Shown piece after piece: positions 8,398-17,037 of a stretch of 64,000 bases of DNA. The DNA lies in contig NZ_JAMTCF010000010.1 in NCBI RefSeq assembly GCF_024171695.1, positions 1 to 64,000 on the forward strand, given 5' to 3'. Both the position numbers and the translations under genes were made by a program. The notes below the pieces were generated by a model that was not told the DNA's origin, searched no databases, and worked only from the letters and a program-made list of their open reading frames with translations. This DNA is from Actinosynnema pretiosum. GTDB lineage: Bacteria; Actinomycetota; Actinomycetes; Mycobacteriales; Pseudonocardiaceae. Numbering within the stretch: position 1 is the stretch's first letter; each line of letters starts with the position of its first letter.

Positions 8398-9163
8398 GCA
8401 CGCGCGGGCCGTCCTCGGTGATCGCCACCGAGTGCTCCACGTGCGCGGCGCGGCTGCCGTCGGCGGTGCGCAGGGACCAGCCGTCCTCGTCGGCGACCAG
8501 CGCGTCCAGGCCGCCCGCGTGCACCATCGGCTCGATCGCCAGCACCATCCCCGGCCGCAGCTCCGGCCCCCGCCGCGACGGGCCCTCGTTGGGCACGCCC
8601 GGCGGCTCGTGCATGGCCCGGCCGATGCCGTGCCCGCCGAACTCGCGCGGCATCCCGTACCCGGCGCCGCGCACCACCCTGCCCACCGCGTGCGAGATGT
8701 CCCCGAGCCGCCCGCCGGGCACCGCCGCCGCGATCCCGTCCCGCAGCGCCTCCCAGGCGGTGTCGATCAGCGCGAGGTCGGCGGGGGAGGGGAGGCCGAC
8801 GACGAAGCTGGTGGCCGAGTCGCCGTGCCAGCCGTCCACGTGCGCGCCGCAGTCCACGCTGAGCAGGTCGCCCTCGCGCAGCCGGTAGCCGGTGGGGATG
8901 CCGTGCACGACGGTGTCGTTGACCGAGGCGCAGACGACCGCCGGGTACGGGGTGGGCGCGAACGCCGGGTGGTAGTGCAGGAACGACGAGCCCGCGCCCG
9001 CGTCCCGCAGCACCTGCGCCGCGACCTCGTCCAGCTCCAGCAGCGACACGCCCACCGCGGCGTGCGCGCGGACGGCGGCCAGCGCGTCCGCGACGACCAG
9101 CCCGGCGGCCCGCATGGCGTCCAGCTCGCCAGCGGACTTCAACTCGATCATCCACAACTCCAT
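8357..9163 (-). CDS. map: Type I methionine aminopeptidase
   Basis: A 264-268 residue metallopeptidase that removes the N-terminal Met from nascent proteins. The five metal ligands of the pita-bread fold are recognisable: Asp in SVDCGAHVDG, Asp in WHGDSA, His in FGGHGIG, Glu in LAIEPM and Glu in HVEHSVAI. The start is uncertain: ATG 9163 lies 3 bases from the operator palindrome and fits leaderless initiation, while ATG 9151 has GGAG 6 bases upstream. It is an accessory copy, divergent from an XRE regulator, not in the ribosomal-protein operon. Confidence 0.92.
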   Translation of the reverse strand: MELWMIELKSAGELDAMRAAGLVVADALAAVRAHAAVGVSLLELDEVAAQVLRDAGAGSSFLHYHPAFAPTPYPAVVCASVNDTVVHGIPTGYRLREGDLLSVDCGAHVDGWHGDSATSFVVGLPSPADLALIDTAWEALRDGIAAAVPGGRLGDISHAVGRVVRGAGYGMPREFGGHGIGRAMHEPPGVPNEGPSRRGPELRPGMVLAIEPMVHAGGLDALVADEDGWSLRTADGSRAAHVEHSVAITEDGPRVLTAPRPSAAPPRS

Positions 9164-9166
9164 GCC

Positions 9167-9194
9167 GTGATAGTTATACCGGTATTACTATCAC
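9167..9194. promoter_or_regulatory. 28-bp palindromic operator/promoter shared by map and XRE genes
   Basis: Two arms GTGATAGT and ACTATCAC flank a perfect ATACCGGTAT core, with a T between each arm and the core. The element fills nearly the whole 34-base gap between the two divergent start codons. TACTAT at 9186-9191 is 6 bases before the XRE ATG, and the mirror-image hexamer lies 6 bases before the map ATG at 9163, so both messages could be leaderless and both promoters are inside one operator. The XRE protein is the obvious candidate to bind it. Confidence 0.75.
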
Positions 9195-9197
9195 AGC

Positions 9198-9458
9198 ATG
9201 GTGCGCCAGCCACTCACCCAGTCGGACCGCGAGCGCGGCGAACGCCTCGGCGAACTCCTGCGCACCGCGCGCGGCGACCGCAGCATGGCCCAGATCGCCA
9301 CCCTCGCAGGGATCTCCGTCGAAACCCTCCGCAAGATCGAACGCGGCCGAATCCCCACCCCCGCCTTCTTCACCGTCGCCGCGCTCGCCGGAGCGGTGGG
9401 CCTGTCCCTGGACCAGCTGCACCGGGAACTGCACCCCGAGCAGCGCATGACCGCCTGA
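9198..9458 (+). CDS. Small XRE-family HTH regulator
   Basis: An 86-residue protein that is almost only a helix-turn-helix: GERLGELLRTARGD, then MAQIATLAGISVETLRKIERGRIP at ~31-54, matching the Cro/CI fold. There is no ligand domain. It starts 3 bases after the palindrome at 9167-9194 and probably represses itself and the divergent aminopeptidase. The gene ends 2 bases before the stop of the convergent WYL regulator. Confidence 0.88.
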   Translation: MVRQPLTQSDRERGERLGELLRTARGDRSMAQIATLAGISVETLRKIERGRIPTPAFFTVAALAGAVGLSLDQLHRELHPEQRMTA

Positions 9459-9460
9459 CC

Positions 9461-10453
9461 TCACCCCTCCTCGACCACCGCCCCGTACCGCCGCGCCACC
9501 TCCCGGCACGCCCGCGCCAGCTCCACCGGCCGCACCTGGCCCACCTCCGCGTCGAACGTCGCCAGGATGCCCGCCACCCCCGCCCACGACCAAGCGCCCA
9601 ACGTCAACCGGCAGTGCCCCTCGTCCAGGTGCTCCACCACCGACCCGCCCGGCGCCCACCGCGCCACCACCCCGGCGGGCAGCGCCACCCGCGCGCTCCC
9701 CGAGCACCGCCACGCCGCCGGGCTGTCCCCCCGGTCGGGACTGCCCATCACGAACCGCGCCAGATCCCCGCCCGGCACCTCCCGCGCCACGAACCCCGCC
9801 GTCGTCGGCCGCGCCAGCACCCCGTCCACCCGGTGCACCCGCCACCCCGCACCACCCGGATCGCACCCCACCAGGTACCAGCGCCCCGCCCACACCACCA
9901 GGTGCTGCGGCTCGAACGCCCGCGCCGCCACGAAGTCCCCGTCACCCGGACACGCCCGCGACCCGTCCGCCCGCAGCACCTCCACCACCAGCACCCGCCT
10001 GCGCCGCACCGCCACCCCCACCCCGGTCAGCACCTCAGGGTCGATCGGCGGCGCCGGGAACTCCCAGTAGTTCCGCAACCGCGTCACCCGCACCGACTCC
10101 ATCGCCTCCCGCAGCACCCCCGGCACCGCCGCCCGCACCGTCTCCAACGCCCGCGCCGCGTCGTCGCGCAACCCGAACACGCTGGCAGGAGCCGTCTGCA
10201 ACGCCACCGCCACCGCCAGCGCCTGCTCCCGGTCGAACACCAGCGGCACCCCACCACCCGACCCCAACCGGTACCCGCCGTCCGGCCCCCGCACCGACGT
10301 CACCGGGTACCCGAGCCCGCGCAGCACCTCCAGGTCCCGCCGCACCGTCCGCCCGCTCACCCCCAACCGCCGCGCCAGCTCCCGCAGCGGCCACACCCCC
10401 CGCGACCCCAGCAGGGACAACAACCGCAACGCCCGGTCCGCCGTGCTCGCCAT
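9461..10453 (-). CDS. WYL-domain transcriptional regulator (HTH_11-WYL)
   Basis: A 330-residue DeoR-like activator/repressor. The N-terminal winged HTH (LRELARRLGVSGRTVRRDLE, ~25-45) is followed by GPDGGYRLGSGG and a WYL domain with HLVVWAGRWYLVGCD (~186-200). ATG 10453 is preferred over GTG 10459 because GGAGG is 8 bases upstream of it. It is divergent from an FAD monooxygenase gene with ~90 bases between starts, the usual arrangement of a regulator and its target. It resembles the second WYL regulator at 60485-61429. Confidence 0.88.
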   Translation of the reverse strand: MASTADRALRLLSLLGSRGVWPLRELARRLGVSGRTVRRDLEVLRGLGYPVTSVRGPDGGYRLGSGGGVPLVFDREQALAVAVALQTAPASVFGLRDDAARALETVRAAVPGVLREAMESVRVTRLRNYWEFPAPPIDPEVLTGVGVAVRRRRVLVVEVLRADGSRACPGDGDFVAARAFEPQHLVVWAGRWYLVGCDPGGAGWRVHRVDGVLARPTTAGFVAREVPGGDLARFVMGSPDRGDSPAAWRCSGSARVALPAGVVARWAPGGSVVEHLDEGHCRLTLGAWSWAGVAGILATFDAEVGQVRPVELARACREVARRYGAVVEEG

Positions 10454-10544
10454 CCGCACATCCTCCAGGCGGTAGTGGACACCCGATGGCCACCACCCCT
10501 GCCACCGTCACCCCCGACCAACCGGAACCACAGGGGGAGACACC

Positions 10545-11771
10545 ATGCGCATCGTCGTGGCAGGGGGCGGCATCGGAGGGCTCGCGCTGGGCGCGGGACT
10601 GCGCCGCAGCGGACACCGGGTCGCGGTGTTCGACCGCGACACCGACGTCACCGCGACCGGCGGCTACCACATCACCCTCGACGACCGGGCCCTGCGCGCC
10701 CTCGCCGACCTCGTCCCGCAGCACACCCTGCGCCGACTGCTCGCCTCCGGATCCGCGCTGCGCCTGCGCGAACCCGACGCCTTCCGCGACCACCGGGGCC
10801 GCCTCCTCGGCCACGGCCCCGACCTCGCCGGCAGCGCCAGCGTCGACGTCGACCGCGTCACCCTGCGCACCCTGCTCGCCGACGCCGTCGGCCCCGACCT
10901 GCACCTCGGCCGCCACGTCACCGGCGTCGACCACGACCGTGCGGGCACCCCCCGACTGCTCTTCACCGACGGCGCCACCGAGAGCGCGGACCTGGTCGTC
11001 GGCGCCGACGGCGCCCACTCCACCATCGCCCGACACCTCGCGGGCGGCCCCACCAACCACCCGGCGGGCATCACCGGCTTCTCCGGCCGCACCCACCGCG
11101 CCGACCTCACCCCGACCGAGCGGCACCGCCTCGGCCCCCGCTCGGCACTGGCCGTGGGCCCGCGCGGAGCGGCCCTCTACACCGGGTTCCTAGACCCCGT
11201 CGGCAACGCCGCCCTGGACGCCCCCGACCTGCGCGCCTCCACCACCACCGGCCCCACCTACATCTGGGGCGCCATGTTCCCCGACACCCCCGCCACCGCC
11301 GCCCTGCGCAAGCTGCGCGGCCCCGCGCTGCGCGACGCCCTGCTGGAGCGCTACCGCCACCACGGCTGGGCCGAGCACACCCTGGAGGTCATCGCCCGCG
11401 CGGACCCGACGAGCGTGGCCGCGTTCCGCTTCAACGCCGCCCCCACCCGCGCCACCGACCTCGCCCCCTGGCAGGCGGGCGACATCACCGCGCTCGGCGA
11501 CGCCGTCCACGCCACCCCGCCCACCGCCGGGATGGGCGCGGGCGCGGCCATCCGCGACGCCGCCGACCTCATCACCCACCTCGACCGCGCGACCACGCTC
11601 ACCGAGGCGATCACCGGCTTCGAGGCCGCCATGCGCCACCGGGGCGCGGAAGCCCTCACGGCCGCCATGCGCGTCGTCCGCCTGATCCTGGCCACCAACA
11701 CCCCCCTGGGCGCCGCGGCCACCCACCTGGCGACCCCGCTCCTGGCGGCCGCCACCCGCCTGCGCCGCTGA
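10545..11771 (+). CDS. FAD-dependent monooxygenase
   Basis: A 408-residue group A flavoprotein monooxygenase. The Rossmann dinucleotide motif GGGIGGLALGAGLR starts at residue 7, the DG motif is in VVGADGAHSTIAR, and the second FAD motif is ITALGDAVHATPP followed by GMGAGAAIRDA. Such enzymes hydroxylate aromatic or antibiotic substrates using NAD(P)H and O2; tetracycline-inactivating and polyketide hydroxylases belong to this class, but the substrate cannot be read here. GGGGGAG precedes the ATG. The gene is divergent from the WYL regulator and followed by a strong hairpin. Confidence 0.88.
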   Translation: MRIVVAGGGIGGLALGAGLRRSGHRVAVFDRDTDVTATGGYHITLDDRALRALADLVPQHTLRRLLASGSALRLREPDAFRDHRGRLLGHGPDLAGSASVDVDRVTLRTLLADAVGPDLHLGRHVTGVDHDRAGTPRLLFTDGATESADLVVGADGAHSTIARHLAGGPTNHPAGITGFSGRTHRADLTPTERHRLGPRSALAVGPRGAALYTGFLDPVGNAALDAPDLRASTTTGPTYIWGAMFPDTPATAALRKLRGPALRDALLERYRHHGWAEHTLEVIARADPTSVAAFRFNAAPTRATDLAPWQAGDITALGDAVHATPPTAGMGAGAAIRDAADLITHLDRATTLTEAITGFEAAMRHRGAEALTAAMRVVRLILATNTPLGAAATHLATPLLAAATRLRR

Positions 11772-11774
11772 ACC

Positions 11775-11809
11775 GGTGGGTGGTCGCGGAACCCCCGCGA
11801 CCACCCACC
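11775..11809. terminator. Bidirectional terminator hairpin
   Basis: A perfect 15-bp stem (GGTGGGTGGTCGCGG, 11775-11789) with a 5-base loop lies between the stops of the convergent monooxygenase and methyltransferase genes. Confidence 0.8.
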
Positions 11810-11813
11810 CCGG

Positions 11814-12713
11814 CTACCGGCCGGCCTCCACCAACCAGGCCGCCGAGCCGTACCGGACACCACGCGCGCCCACGTGCGCGGCCAGATCCTCCCGAAGCGC
11901 GTCCGGCACCCGAGCCCGCGCCTCCTCCGGCAGGTCACGCGCCATCCACCCGAACTGCGCCTCCACGAACCCCGCCGCGTCCTCCACGTCCACCCCGAAG
12001 AACATCGGCTCCGCCACGCCCCGCACCCGCACCCCGGTGAACCCCGCCGCCCCCAGCAGCTCCCGGATCGCGTCCGGGTCCACCAACCGCCCGGCGGCGG
12101 GGGAGGGGGACACCGGAGCCTCCCGCCCACCGGTGAAGATCCGCCGGAACGAGCTCACCCACTCGTTGCGCTCCACCCCCTGCCAGGACAGCAGCACCAC
12201 CCGCCCGCCCGGCCGCAACGCCCGCGCCAGGTTGGCGAACGCCGCCCCCGCGTCACCGAAGAACATCGCCCCGTGCCGACTGACCACCCGGTCGAAAGCC
12301 CCCTCCGGGAACGGGTGCACCTGCGCGTCCACCCGCAGGAACCCGACGTTCGACAACCCCCGCGCCCGCTCCCGCGCCACGGCCAGCATCGGCGAGGACA
12401 GGTCGACCCCGACCACCCGCCCGGCGGACGCCACCCCCGCCACGTCCCGCGTCACCTGCCCCGTCCCGCACCCCACGTCGAGCACCACCGACCCCCGCTC
12501 CACCGCGGCGGCCCCGAGGAACCCCTCCCGGTACGCCCCGACCCCCGCGTCGAACCGATCCGCCCACCTCGCCCAGAACACCCCCTGATCGCCGTCCCAC
12601 GCGGCCAACTGCTCGGCGTTCGCCGGATCCACGTCCACCCCGGCAGCCAACCGCCGACCACCCGCCCCGGACAACCGGCGAACCGGCGAACCGGCACAAA
12701 CCCGCACCCTCAC
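11814..12713 (-). CDS. Class I SAM-dependent methyltransferase
   Basis: A 299-residue methyltransferase of the UbiE/type-11 class. Motif I is LDVGCGTGQVTRD (~98-110), motif II GVDLSSPMLAVAR, and motif III ALRPGGRVVLLSW (~168-180). It would transfer a methyl group from S-adenosylmethionine to an unknown small molecule. The GTG start at 12713 overlaps the stop of the DeoR-type regulator gene by 4 bases (GTGA), implying coupled translation. The first ~25 residues are Arg/Gly-rich and not family-like, so an internal start near the ANAEQLAAWDGDQG segment is possible. Confidence 0.85.
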   Translation of the reverse strand: MRVRVCAGSPVRRLSGAGGRRLAAGVDVDPANAEQLAAWDGDQGVFWARWADRFDAGVGAYREGFLGAAAVERGSVVLDVGCGTGQVTRDVAGVASAGRVVGVDLSSPMLAVARERARGLSNVGFLRVDAQVHPFPEGAFDRVVSRHGAMFFGDAGAAFANLARALRPGGRVVLLSWQGVERNEWVSSFRRIFTGGREAPVSPSPAAGRLVDPDAIRELLGAAGFTGVRVRGVAEPMFFGVDVEDAAGFVEAQFGWMARDLPEEARARVPDALREDLAAHVGARGVRYGSAAWLVEAGR

Positions 12714-13453
12714 GCCACCACGACCTCCACCCCCGCCTCACCCCACCGCGCCCCCGCCTCCCCGTCCTCCGTCACCAGCACGTCCACCCCACCCGGAGCC
12801 AGCACGAAGTGCGGCGCCACCTGCCCGTGCTTCGTCGAGTCCGCCAGCACCACCACCCGCCGCGCCGCCCCCGCCATCGCAGCCTTCACGTCCGCGTCCG
12901 CCTCGCTCACCGACGTCACCCCCACCTCCGGGTCCACCGCGCACGCCCCCAGCACCGCCCAGTCCGCCCGGTACCGCCCCACGGCCCCCACCGCCGCCGA
13001 CCCCACCAGGTACCGCGCCACCGGATCCCACCGCCCACCGGTCACCGACAGCGCCACCGACTCGTCCCCGTCGAACACCCCCGCCACGTCCAGCGAGTTC
13101 GTCACCACCGTCACCGGCCGCACCCGCAGCGCCTCCGCGAACGCCAGCACCGTCGACCCCGCGTCCAGCAGCAGCACCTGCCCCGGCCGCACCAACCCCG
13201 CCGCCGCCTCCGCGATCGCCCGCTTCGCGCCCCCCGCCACGTCCGCCCGCGCCGCCCACCCCATCCGCCCGGTGTCCAGCGCCACCGCCCCACCGTGCGT
13301 CTTCTGCAGGTGACCCGCCTCCGACAGCGCCCGCAGGTCCCGCCGCACGGTGTCCTCCGACACCTCCAGCAGCACCGCCAGCGCCGACACCTCCACCCGC
13401 CCGTCCCGCCGCAGCTCCGCCACGATCCGCTCCTGCCGCTCCCGAGCGAACAC
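12710..13453 (-). CDS. DeoR-family transcriptional regulator
   Basis: A 247-residue repressor of the DeoR/GlpR type. It begins with the characteristic FARERQERIVAELRRDGRVE, then the HTH SALAVLLEVSEDTVRRDLRAL (about residues 20-40) and a DeoR sugar-phosphate sensor domain with LLDAGSTVLAFA and VVTNSLDVA. I use GTG 13453, which has GAGGG 8 bases upstream and gives the canonical N-terminus. It shares an operon with the methyltransferase and is divergent from the MFS-Nudix gene; TGCCGAA repeats in the gap are candidate operators. Confidence 0.88.
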   Translation of the reverse strand: MFARERQERIVAELRRDGRVEVSALAVLLEVSEDTVRRDLRALSEAGHLQKTHGGAVALDTGRMGWAARADVAGGAKRAIAEAAAGLVRPGQVLLLDAGSTVLAFAEALRVRPVTVVTNSLDVAGVFDGDESVALSVTGGRWDPVARYLVGSAAVGAVGRYRADWAVLGACAVDPEVGVTSVSEADADVKAAMAGAARRVVVLADSTKHGQVAPHFVLAPGGVDVLVTEDGEAGARWGEAGVEVVVA

Positions 13454-13483
13454 CCGCACCACCCTCACATCGACACACCACAA

Positions 13484-13551
13484 CGCCGAATACCACTTGA
13501 CTCTGCCGAAGTATGCACGGTTTGCTGTCGAACCGTGCCGAAATCTGCCGA
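13484..13551. promoter_or_regulatory. Four copies of (T/C)GCCGAA, candidate DeoR operators
   Basis: CGCCGAA at 13484, TGCCGAA at 13504, 13536 and 13545, all in the same orientation in the 80-base gap between the DeoR gene and the MFS-Nudix gene (the last two extend into its first codons). Direct heptamer repeats are typical binding arrays for DeoR-type proteins. TTGACT at 13497-13502 may be a -35 box for the rightward gene. Confidence 0.5.
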
Positions 13552-15085
13552 AAACCCCGCACGAGACCGCCGCGCACTCCTCACCACCGCAGCACTCGGC
13601 TTCCTCGCCCTCGGCGCGCTCGCCAGCGCCACCGGCCCCACCCTGCCCACCCTCGGCGCCCGACTCCACCTCACCCCCACGACCACCGCCTGGCTCCTGG
13701 CCACCTTCGCCGCAGGCTCCGTCCTCGGAGCCGCCACCACCGGCGCACTCCGCCACACCCCACCCGGCCCCCAACTCGCCACCGCAGCGGCACTCGCCAC
13801 CACCGGCAGCGCCGCACTACCCCTCGCCCCGAACCTCCCGACCGCACTCGCCTGCCTGCTCCTCACCGGAACCGGCTTCGGCGCGGCCGACCTCGTCCTC
13901 AACCTCACCCTCGCCACCCAACGCGGGGGAGCGGCCACCCTCACCGCCGTCAGCGCCACCTTCGGCCTCGGCGCCACCGCCACACCCCTCATCGCGGCCA
14001 CCGACCCCACCGACCCCCGCGCACCCCACTGGACCTGCGCCGCCCTCACCCTCGCCCTGCTCGCAGCCGCGACCACCCTGCGCACCACCGGCACACCCCG
14101 CACAACCGGGGAAACCCGAGCACCACGACGCGGAACCACCACGCTCCTCGCCACGACCCTGCTCGGCTACGTCGCACTCGAAGGCGCCGCCACCGGATGG
14201 GCCACCACCCACCTCACCGCCACCACGACCCACACCACCACCTGGACCACCGCGGCCCCAGCGCTCATCTGGCTCGGCCTCACCGCAGGCCGCCTCGCCA
14301 CCGCGCCCCTGCTCCGCCGCACCCACCCCGCGACCATCACCCTCGCCGCGCTCACCACAGCGGCGGCCACCAGCCTGCTCACCACCAACCCCACCACCGC
14401 GGCAGCCGGCTACGCCCTCACCGGACTCGCCATCGCCCCGGTCTTCCCCGCCGTCATCGCCTGGCACACCACCGGCTCACCCGACGGCCGAGGCGCCACC
14501 CACGTCCTCACCGCGGCACTCGCGGGCCCGCTCATCACCGCACCCGCCACCGGCCACCTGATCACCACCACCGGCCCCCACACCATCCCGTGGACCCTGA
14601 CCGCCCTCGCCCTGCTCACCGCCGCCACCGCAGCAGCCACCGCCGCCACGACCCGCGCCCGACGACCCCCCGAAGGCGTCCAGATCATCCTCGTCAACAG
14701 CAGGAACGCCGTCCTGCTCCAACTCCGCGACGACAAACCCGACATCCCGCACCCCAACACCTGGTGCATCCCCGGCGGCCACCTCGACCCCGGCGAAACC
14801 CCGCGCCAAGCCGCCACCCGCGAACTCCACGAGGAAATGGGCCTCACCATCCCCGCCCACCACCTGCACCACATCACCTCGACCCGCCGCGCCTACGGGT
14901 ACGAGCACACCTACTGGACCCACCTCGACGTCGACCCCACCACCATCGACCTCACCGAAGGCCAACGCGTCCAGCACTTCACCGCCGCCCAGACCAGCAC
15001 CATGGCACTCGGCTACGAGGACAACGCCGTCCTCGCCGCCTTCCACGCCACCCGCCTCAGTACGGAGCCCGAGACCGCTCCTTGA
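13535..15085 (+). CDS. MFS transporter fused to a C-terminal Nudix hydrolase
   Basis: A single open frame of 516 residues. Residues ~15-380 are an MFS-type membrane protein with about twelve hydrophobic segments (TTAALGFLALGALASA, AWLLATFAAGSVLGAA, YALTGLAIAPVFPAVIAW). Residues ~385-516 are a Nudix domain with a complete Nudix box, G-x5-E-x7-REL-x-EE-x-G (HLDPGETPRQAATRELHEEM, about 416-435). There is no ATG, GTG or TTG between the two parts and no frameshift, so they are read as one protein. The transporter part resembles small-molecule exporters; the Nudix part would hydrolyse a nucleotide-linked substrate on the cytoplasmic side. The GTG start at 13535 is the only plausible one. The gene is extremely C-rich. 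Confidence 0.75.
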   Translation: MPKSAENPARDRRALLTTAALGFLALGALASATGPTLPTLGARLHLTPTTTAWLLATFAAGSVLGAATTGALRHTPPGPQLATAAALATTGSAALPLAPNLPTALACLLLTGTGFGAADLVLNLTLATQRGGAATLTAVSATFGLGATATPLIAATDPTDPRAPHWTCAALTLALLAAATTLRTTGTPRTTGETRAPRRGTTTLLATTLLGYVALEGAATGWATTHLTATTTHTTTWTTAAPALIWLGLTAGRLATAPLLRRTHPATITLAALTTAAATSLLTTNPTTAAAGYALTGLAIAPVFPAVIAWHTTGSPDGRGATHVLTAALAGPLITAPATGHLITTTGPHTIPWTLTALALLTAATAAATAATTRARRPPEGVQIILVNSRNAVLLQLRDDKPDIPHPNTWCIPGGHLDPGETPRQAATRELHEEMGLTIPAHHLHHITSTRRAYGYEHTYWTHLDVDPTTIDLTEGQRVQHFTAAQTSTMALGYEDNAVLAAFHATRLSTEPETAP

Positions 15086-15686
15086 CCAGCTCCAACCCAC
15101 GCCCCAACACCATCAGCACCGTCGCCGCCGCAGCCACCAGCGGCACATCAGCGCGCTCCCGCGCCCCACCACCCACGACCTGCCCCACCAACTCCGCCAC
15201 CGGCAGCTCCACCGGCTCACCACCGCACACCAACCACACGTCCTGCGCCACGTCCGCACCCACCGCAGGCGACGACTCGCCCCCGCGCCGCACCACCACG
15301 ACCGGGTCCGGCGCCTCCAGCGCCAGGTTCGCCAACCGCTCAGGCCGAGGCGGCTCCACCAACCACACCGCCCGACAAGCCCACTCCAACGCCCGCCGCA
15401 GCAACGCCCCCTGGACCACCCACTCCAACCCCACGTCCGGCTCCGAGGCCTTCACCTCCCGCACCGCCGACCGCCGAGCCGCCTGCAAGCACCGCACCGA
15501 AGCCCGCAACGCCCCCCACACCGCACCGCTCATCCCCGCCGCCCCCACCCGCTGGTCGTCGGCCCACAGCGGACTGCGCTCCCGCACCACCGCCAACCCC
15601 GACGACCCGGCGACCAGCGGCACCACCCGCTCCACCTTGTCCAGCACGAACACCAACCGCCGCAGATCCCGCACGTCCCCGTCCAC
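15057..15686 (-). CDS. Conserved protein of unknown function
   Basis: A 209-residue soluble protein, Val/Arg/Ala-rich, starting VVDGDVRDLRRLVFVLDKVE. I recognise no domain; the Leu-rich stretch VPLVAAAATVLMVLGRGLEL near the C-terminus is weakly hydrophobic. It begins 15 bases after the stop of the exonuclease gene and is probably in its operon. Its 3' end overlaps the convergent MFS-Nudix gene by 29 bases. Codon use fits the neighbourhood, which supports a real gene. Confidence 0.65.
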   Translation of the reverse strand: MDGDVRDLRRLVFVLDKVERVVPLVAGSSGLAVVRERSPLWADDQRVGAAGMSGAVWGALRASVRCLQAARRSAVREVKASEPDVGLEWVVQGALLRRALEWACRAVWLVEPPRPERLANLALEAPDPVVVVRRGGESSPAVGADVAQDVWLVCGGEPVELPVAELVGQVVGGGARERADVPLVAAAATVLMVLGRGLELVKERSRAPY

Positions 15687-15700
15687 GACGCGCAGGCTAC

Positions 15701-16528
15701 TTACTTCTCCTGCTCCGGCAGCACCGGCCACGACTCCGCGTTCCGCCGAACAGCAGCCGCCCGCCGCCGCAACCACGACGAATCCCGCCCCTCGGCCACC
15801 GCCAGCTCGATCCGCCGGTCCACCCCGGCCGCGTAGACCAGCTCCTGCTCCCGGAACCACCCCACCTGCCGCTCGTGCAGCTCGGCGAGCGGGATCCCAC
15901 CCATCTCCACCGGGTGCACCCGAGCCAACTTCCACGCCAACCGCGCCGCGGCCAACGCGTCACCCGCACTCGTGTGCGCACCCTCCAACCGCACCCCGTG
16001 GTGCTCGCACACCGCCCCCAACGTCCGCTTGCCCACCCGCTGCCGGTCCAACGCCCGATCCACGCACAACGGGTCCACCACCGGCCCAGACACCCGCAAC
16101 GACCGCCCGTGGTGCCGCAGCAGCTCCGCGTCCAGCATCGTCAGGTCGAACGGCGCGTTGAACGCGCACAGGGGAGTGGACGGCGTCCACAGCTCGCCCA
16201 GCAGCGCCTCCACCTCCGCCACGACCTCGCCCACCGGCCGACCCTCGGCACGCGCCTGCTCGGTGCTGATCCCGTGGATCGCCGTCGCCGAAGCGGGGAT
16301 GGGCACACCGGGATCGGCCAACCACGTCCGCACCTCGACGTCAGGCCTGGCGCCCTCCGCACCGGGGGTGATGACGACCACGGACGCGGTGACGATCCGA
16401 TCCCGGCGCGGCTCGACGTCGGTGGTCTCCAGGTCCAGGGCCAGCAGCGGGCCGTCGGCCCACGACCCGGTGGAAGCAGGGCTGCGCATCGGCGCAGCGT
16501 ACCCGGGCACACCGACAACGTCGGACAA
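15701..16528 (-). CDS. DnaQ-like 3'-5' exonuclease
   Basis: An exonuclease of the DEDDh superfamily, up to 275 residues. Motif Exo I is LLALDLETT (Asp and Glu ligands), Exo II is FNAPFDLTML, and Exo III is AHTSAGDALAAARLAW with the general-base His and last Asp. It resembles the epsilon subunit of DNA polymerase III and stand-alone proofreading or repair nucleases. ATG 16489 (MRSPAST) is an alternative start that removes 13 residues. A gene of unknown function follows in the same operon. Confidence 0.9.
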   Translation of the reverse strand: MSDVVGVPGYAAPMRSPASTGSWADGPLLALDLETTDVEPRRDRIVTASVVVITPGAEGARPDVEVRTWLADPGVPIPASATAIHGISTEQARAEGRPVGEVVAEVEALLGELWTPSTPLCAFNAPFDLTMLDAELLRHHGRSLRVSGPVVDPLCVDRALDRQRVGKRTLGAVCEHHGVRLEGAHTSAGDALAAARLAWKLARVHPVEMGGIPLAELHERQVGWFREQELVYAAGVDRRIELAVAEGRDSSWLRRRAAAVRRNAESWPVLPEQEK

Positions 16529-16598
16529 CGGTGATCAACGGCGGGTCGCGGGGGAGTGGCGGGGCGCTCCACGCGCTCCGCCACCCGCAGGCACCCGA

Positions 16599-16892
16599 TC
16601 AGCCCAGGTACGCCCGCAACGCCCTGCGCGCGTCGTGCCGGTCACGACGACGGTCCTCGCGGCACACCAGGGACCACTCCCGGCACCCGTTCCTCCGGCA
16701 GCGCCGCCAACCGTGGGAGGCGGACACGACCCAGTGGCAACCGGTGACGCCCGGCGCGCAGATGGTGTCAGCGGTGATCTCGGCGGGAAGCGTGCACCCG
16801 CCGAACCGGTGGTCGTGCACCGGGACGCAGGAGGACATCGGCGCGTCCCCCAGCCGAACCCACCAGGGGCGGGTCTTGTCGGTCTTGCTCAT
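16599..16892 (-). CDS. Small conserved Cys/Trp-rich protein
   Basis: A 97-residue protein beginning MSKTDKTRPWWVRLGD, a start seen in small actinobacterial proteins of unknown function. It has six Cys residues, including CTLPAEITADTIC and RRCRRNGCREWSLVC, suggesting metal binding or disulfides. AAAGG 7 bases before ATG 16892 decides the start. No partner gene is adjacent. It is the last recognisable gene before the dif region. Confidence 0.65.
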   Translation of the reverse strand: MSKTDKTRPWWVRLGDAPMSSCVPVHDHRFGGCTLPAEITADTICAPGVTGCHWVVSASHGWRRCRRNGCREWSLVCREDRRRDRHDARRALRAYLG

Positions 16893-17037
16893 GCGGTCGC
16901 CTTTCGGCTCCACGACGACCCCGGACGGGCCGTCACGACCGCAGGAGCACGGGCCTCACCCCGGTGACTGCGTCATGAGCGGACATGCCGCTGATTCTGC
17001 TCGGCCCGTCAAGGCGGGGGAGGTCGCCGAACGACTT

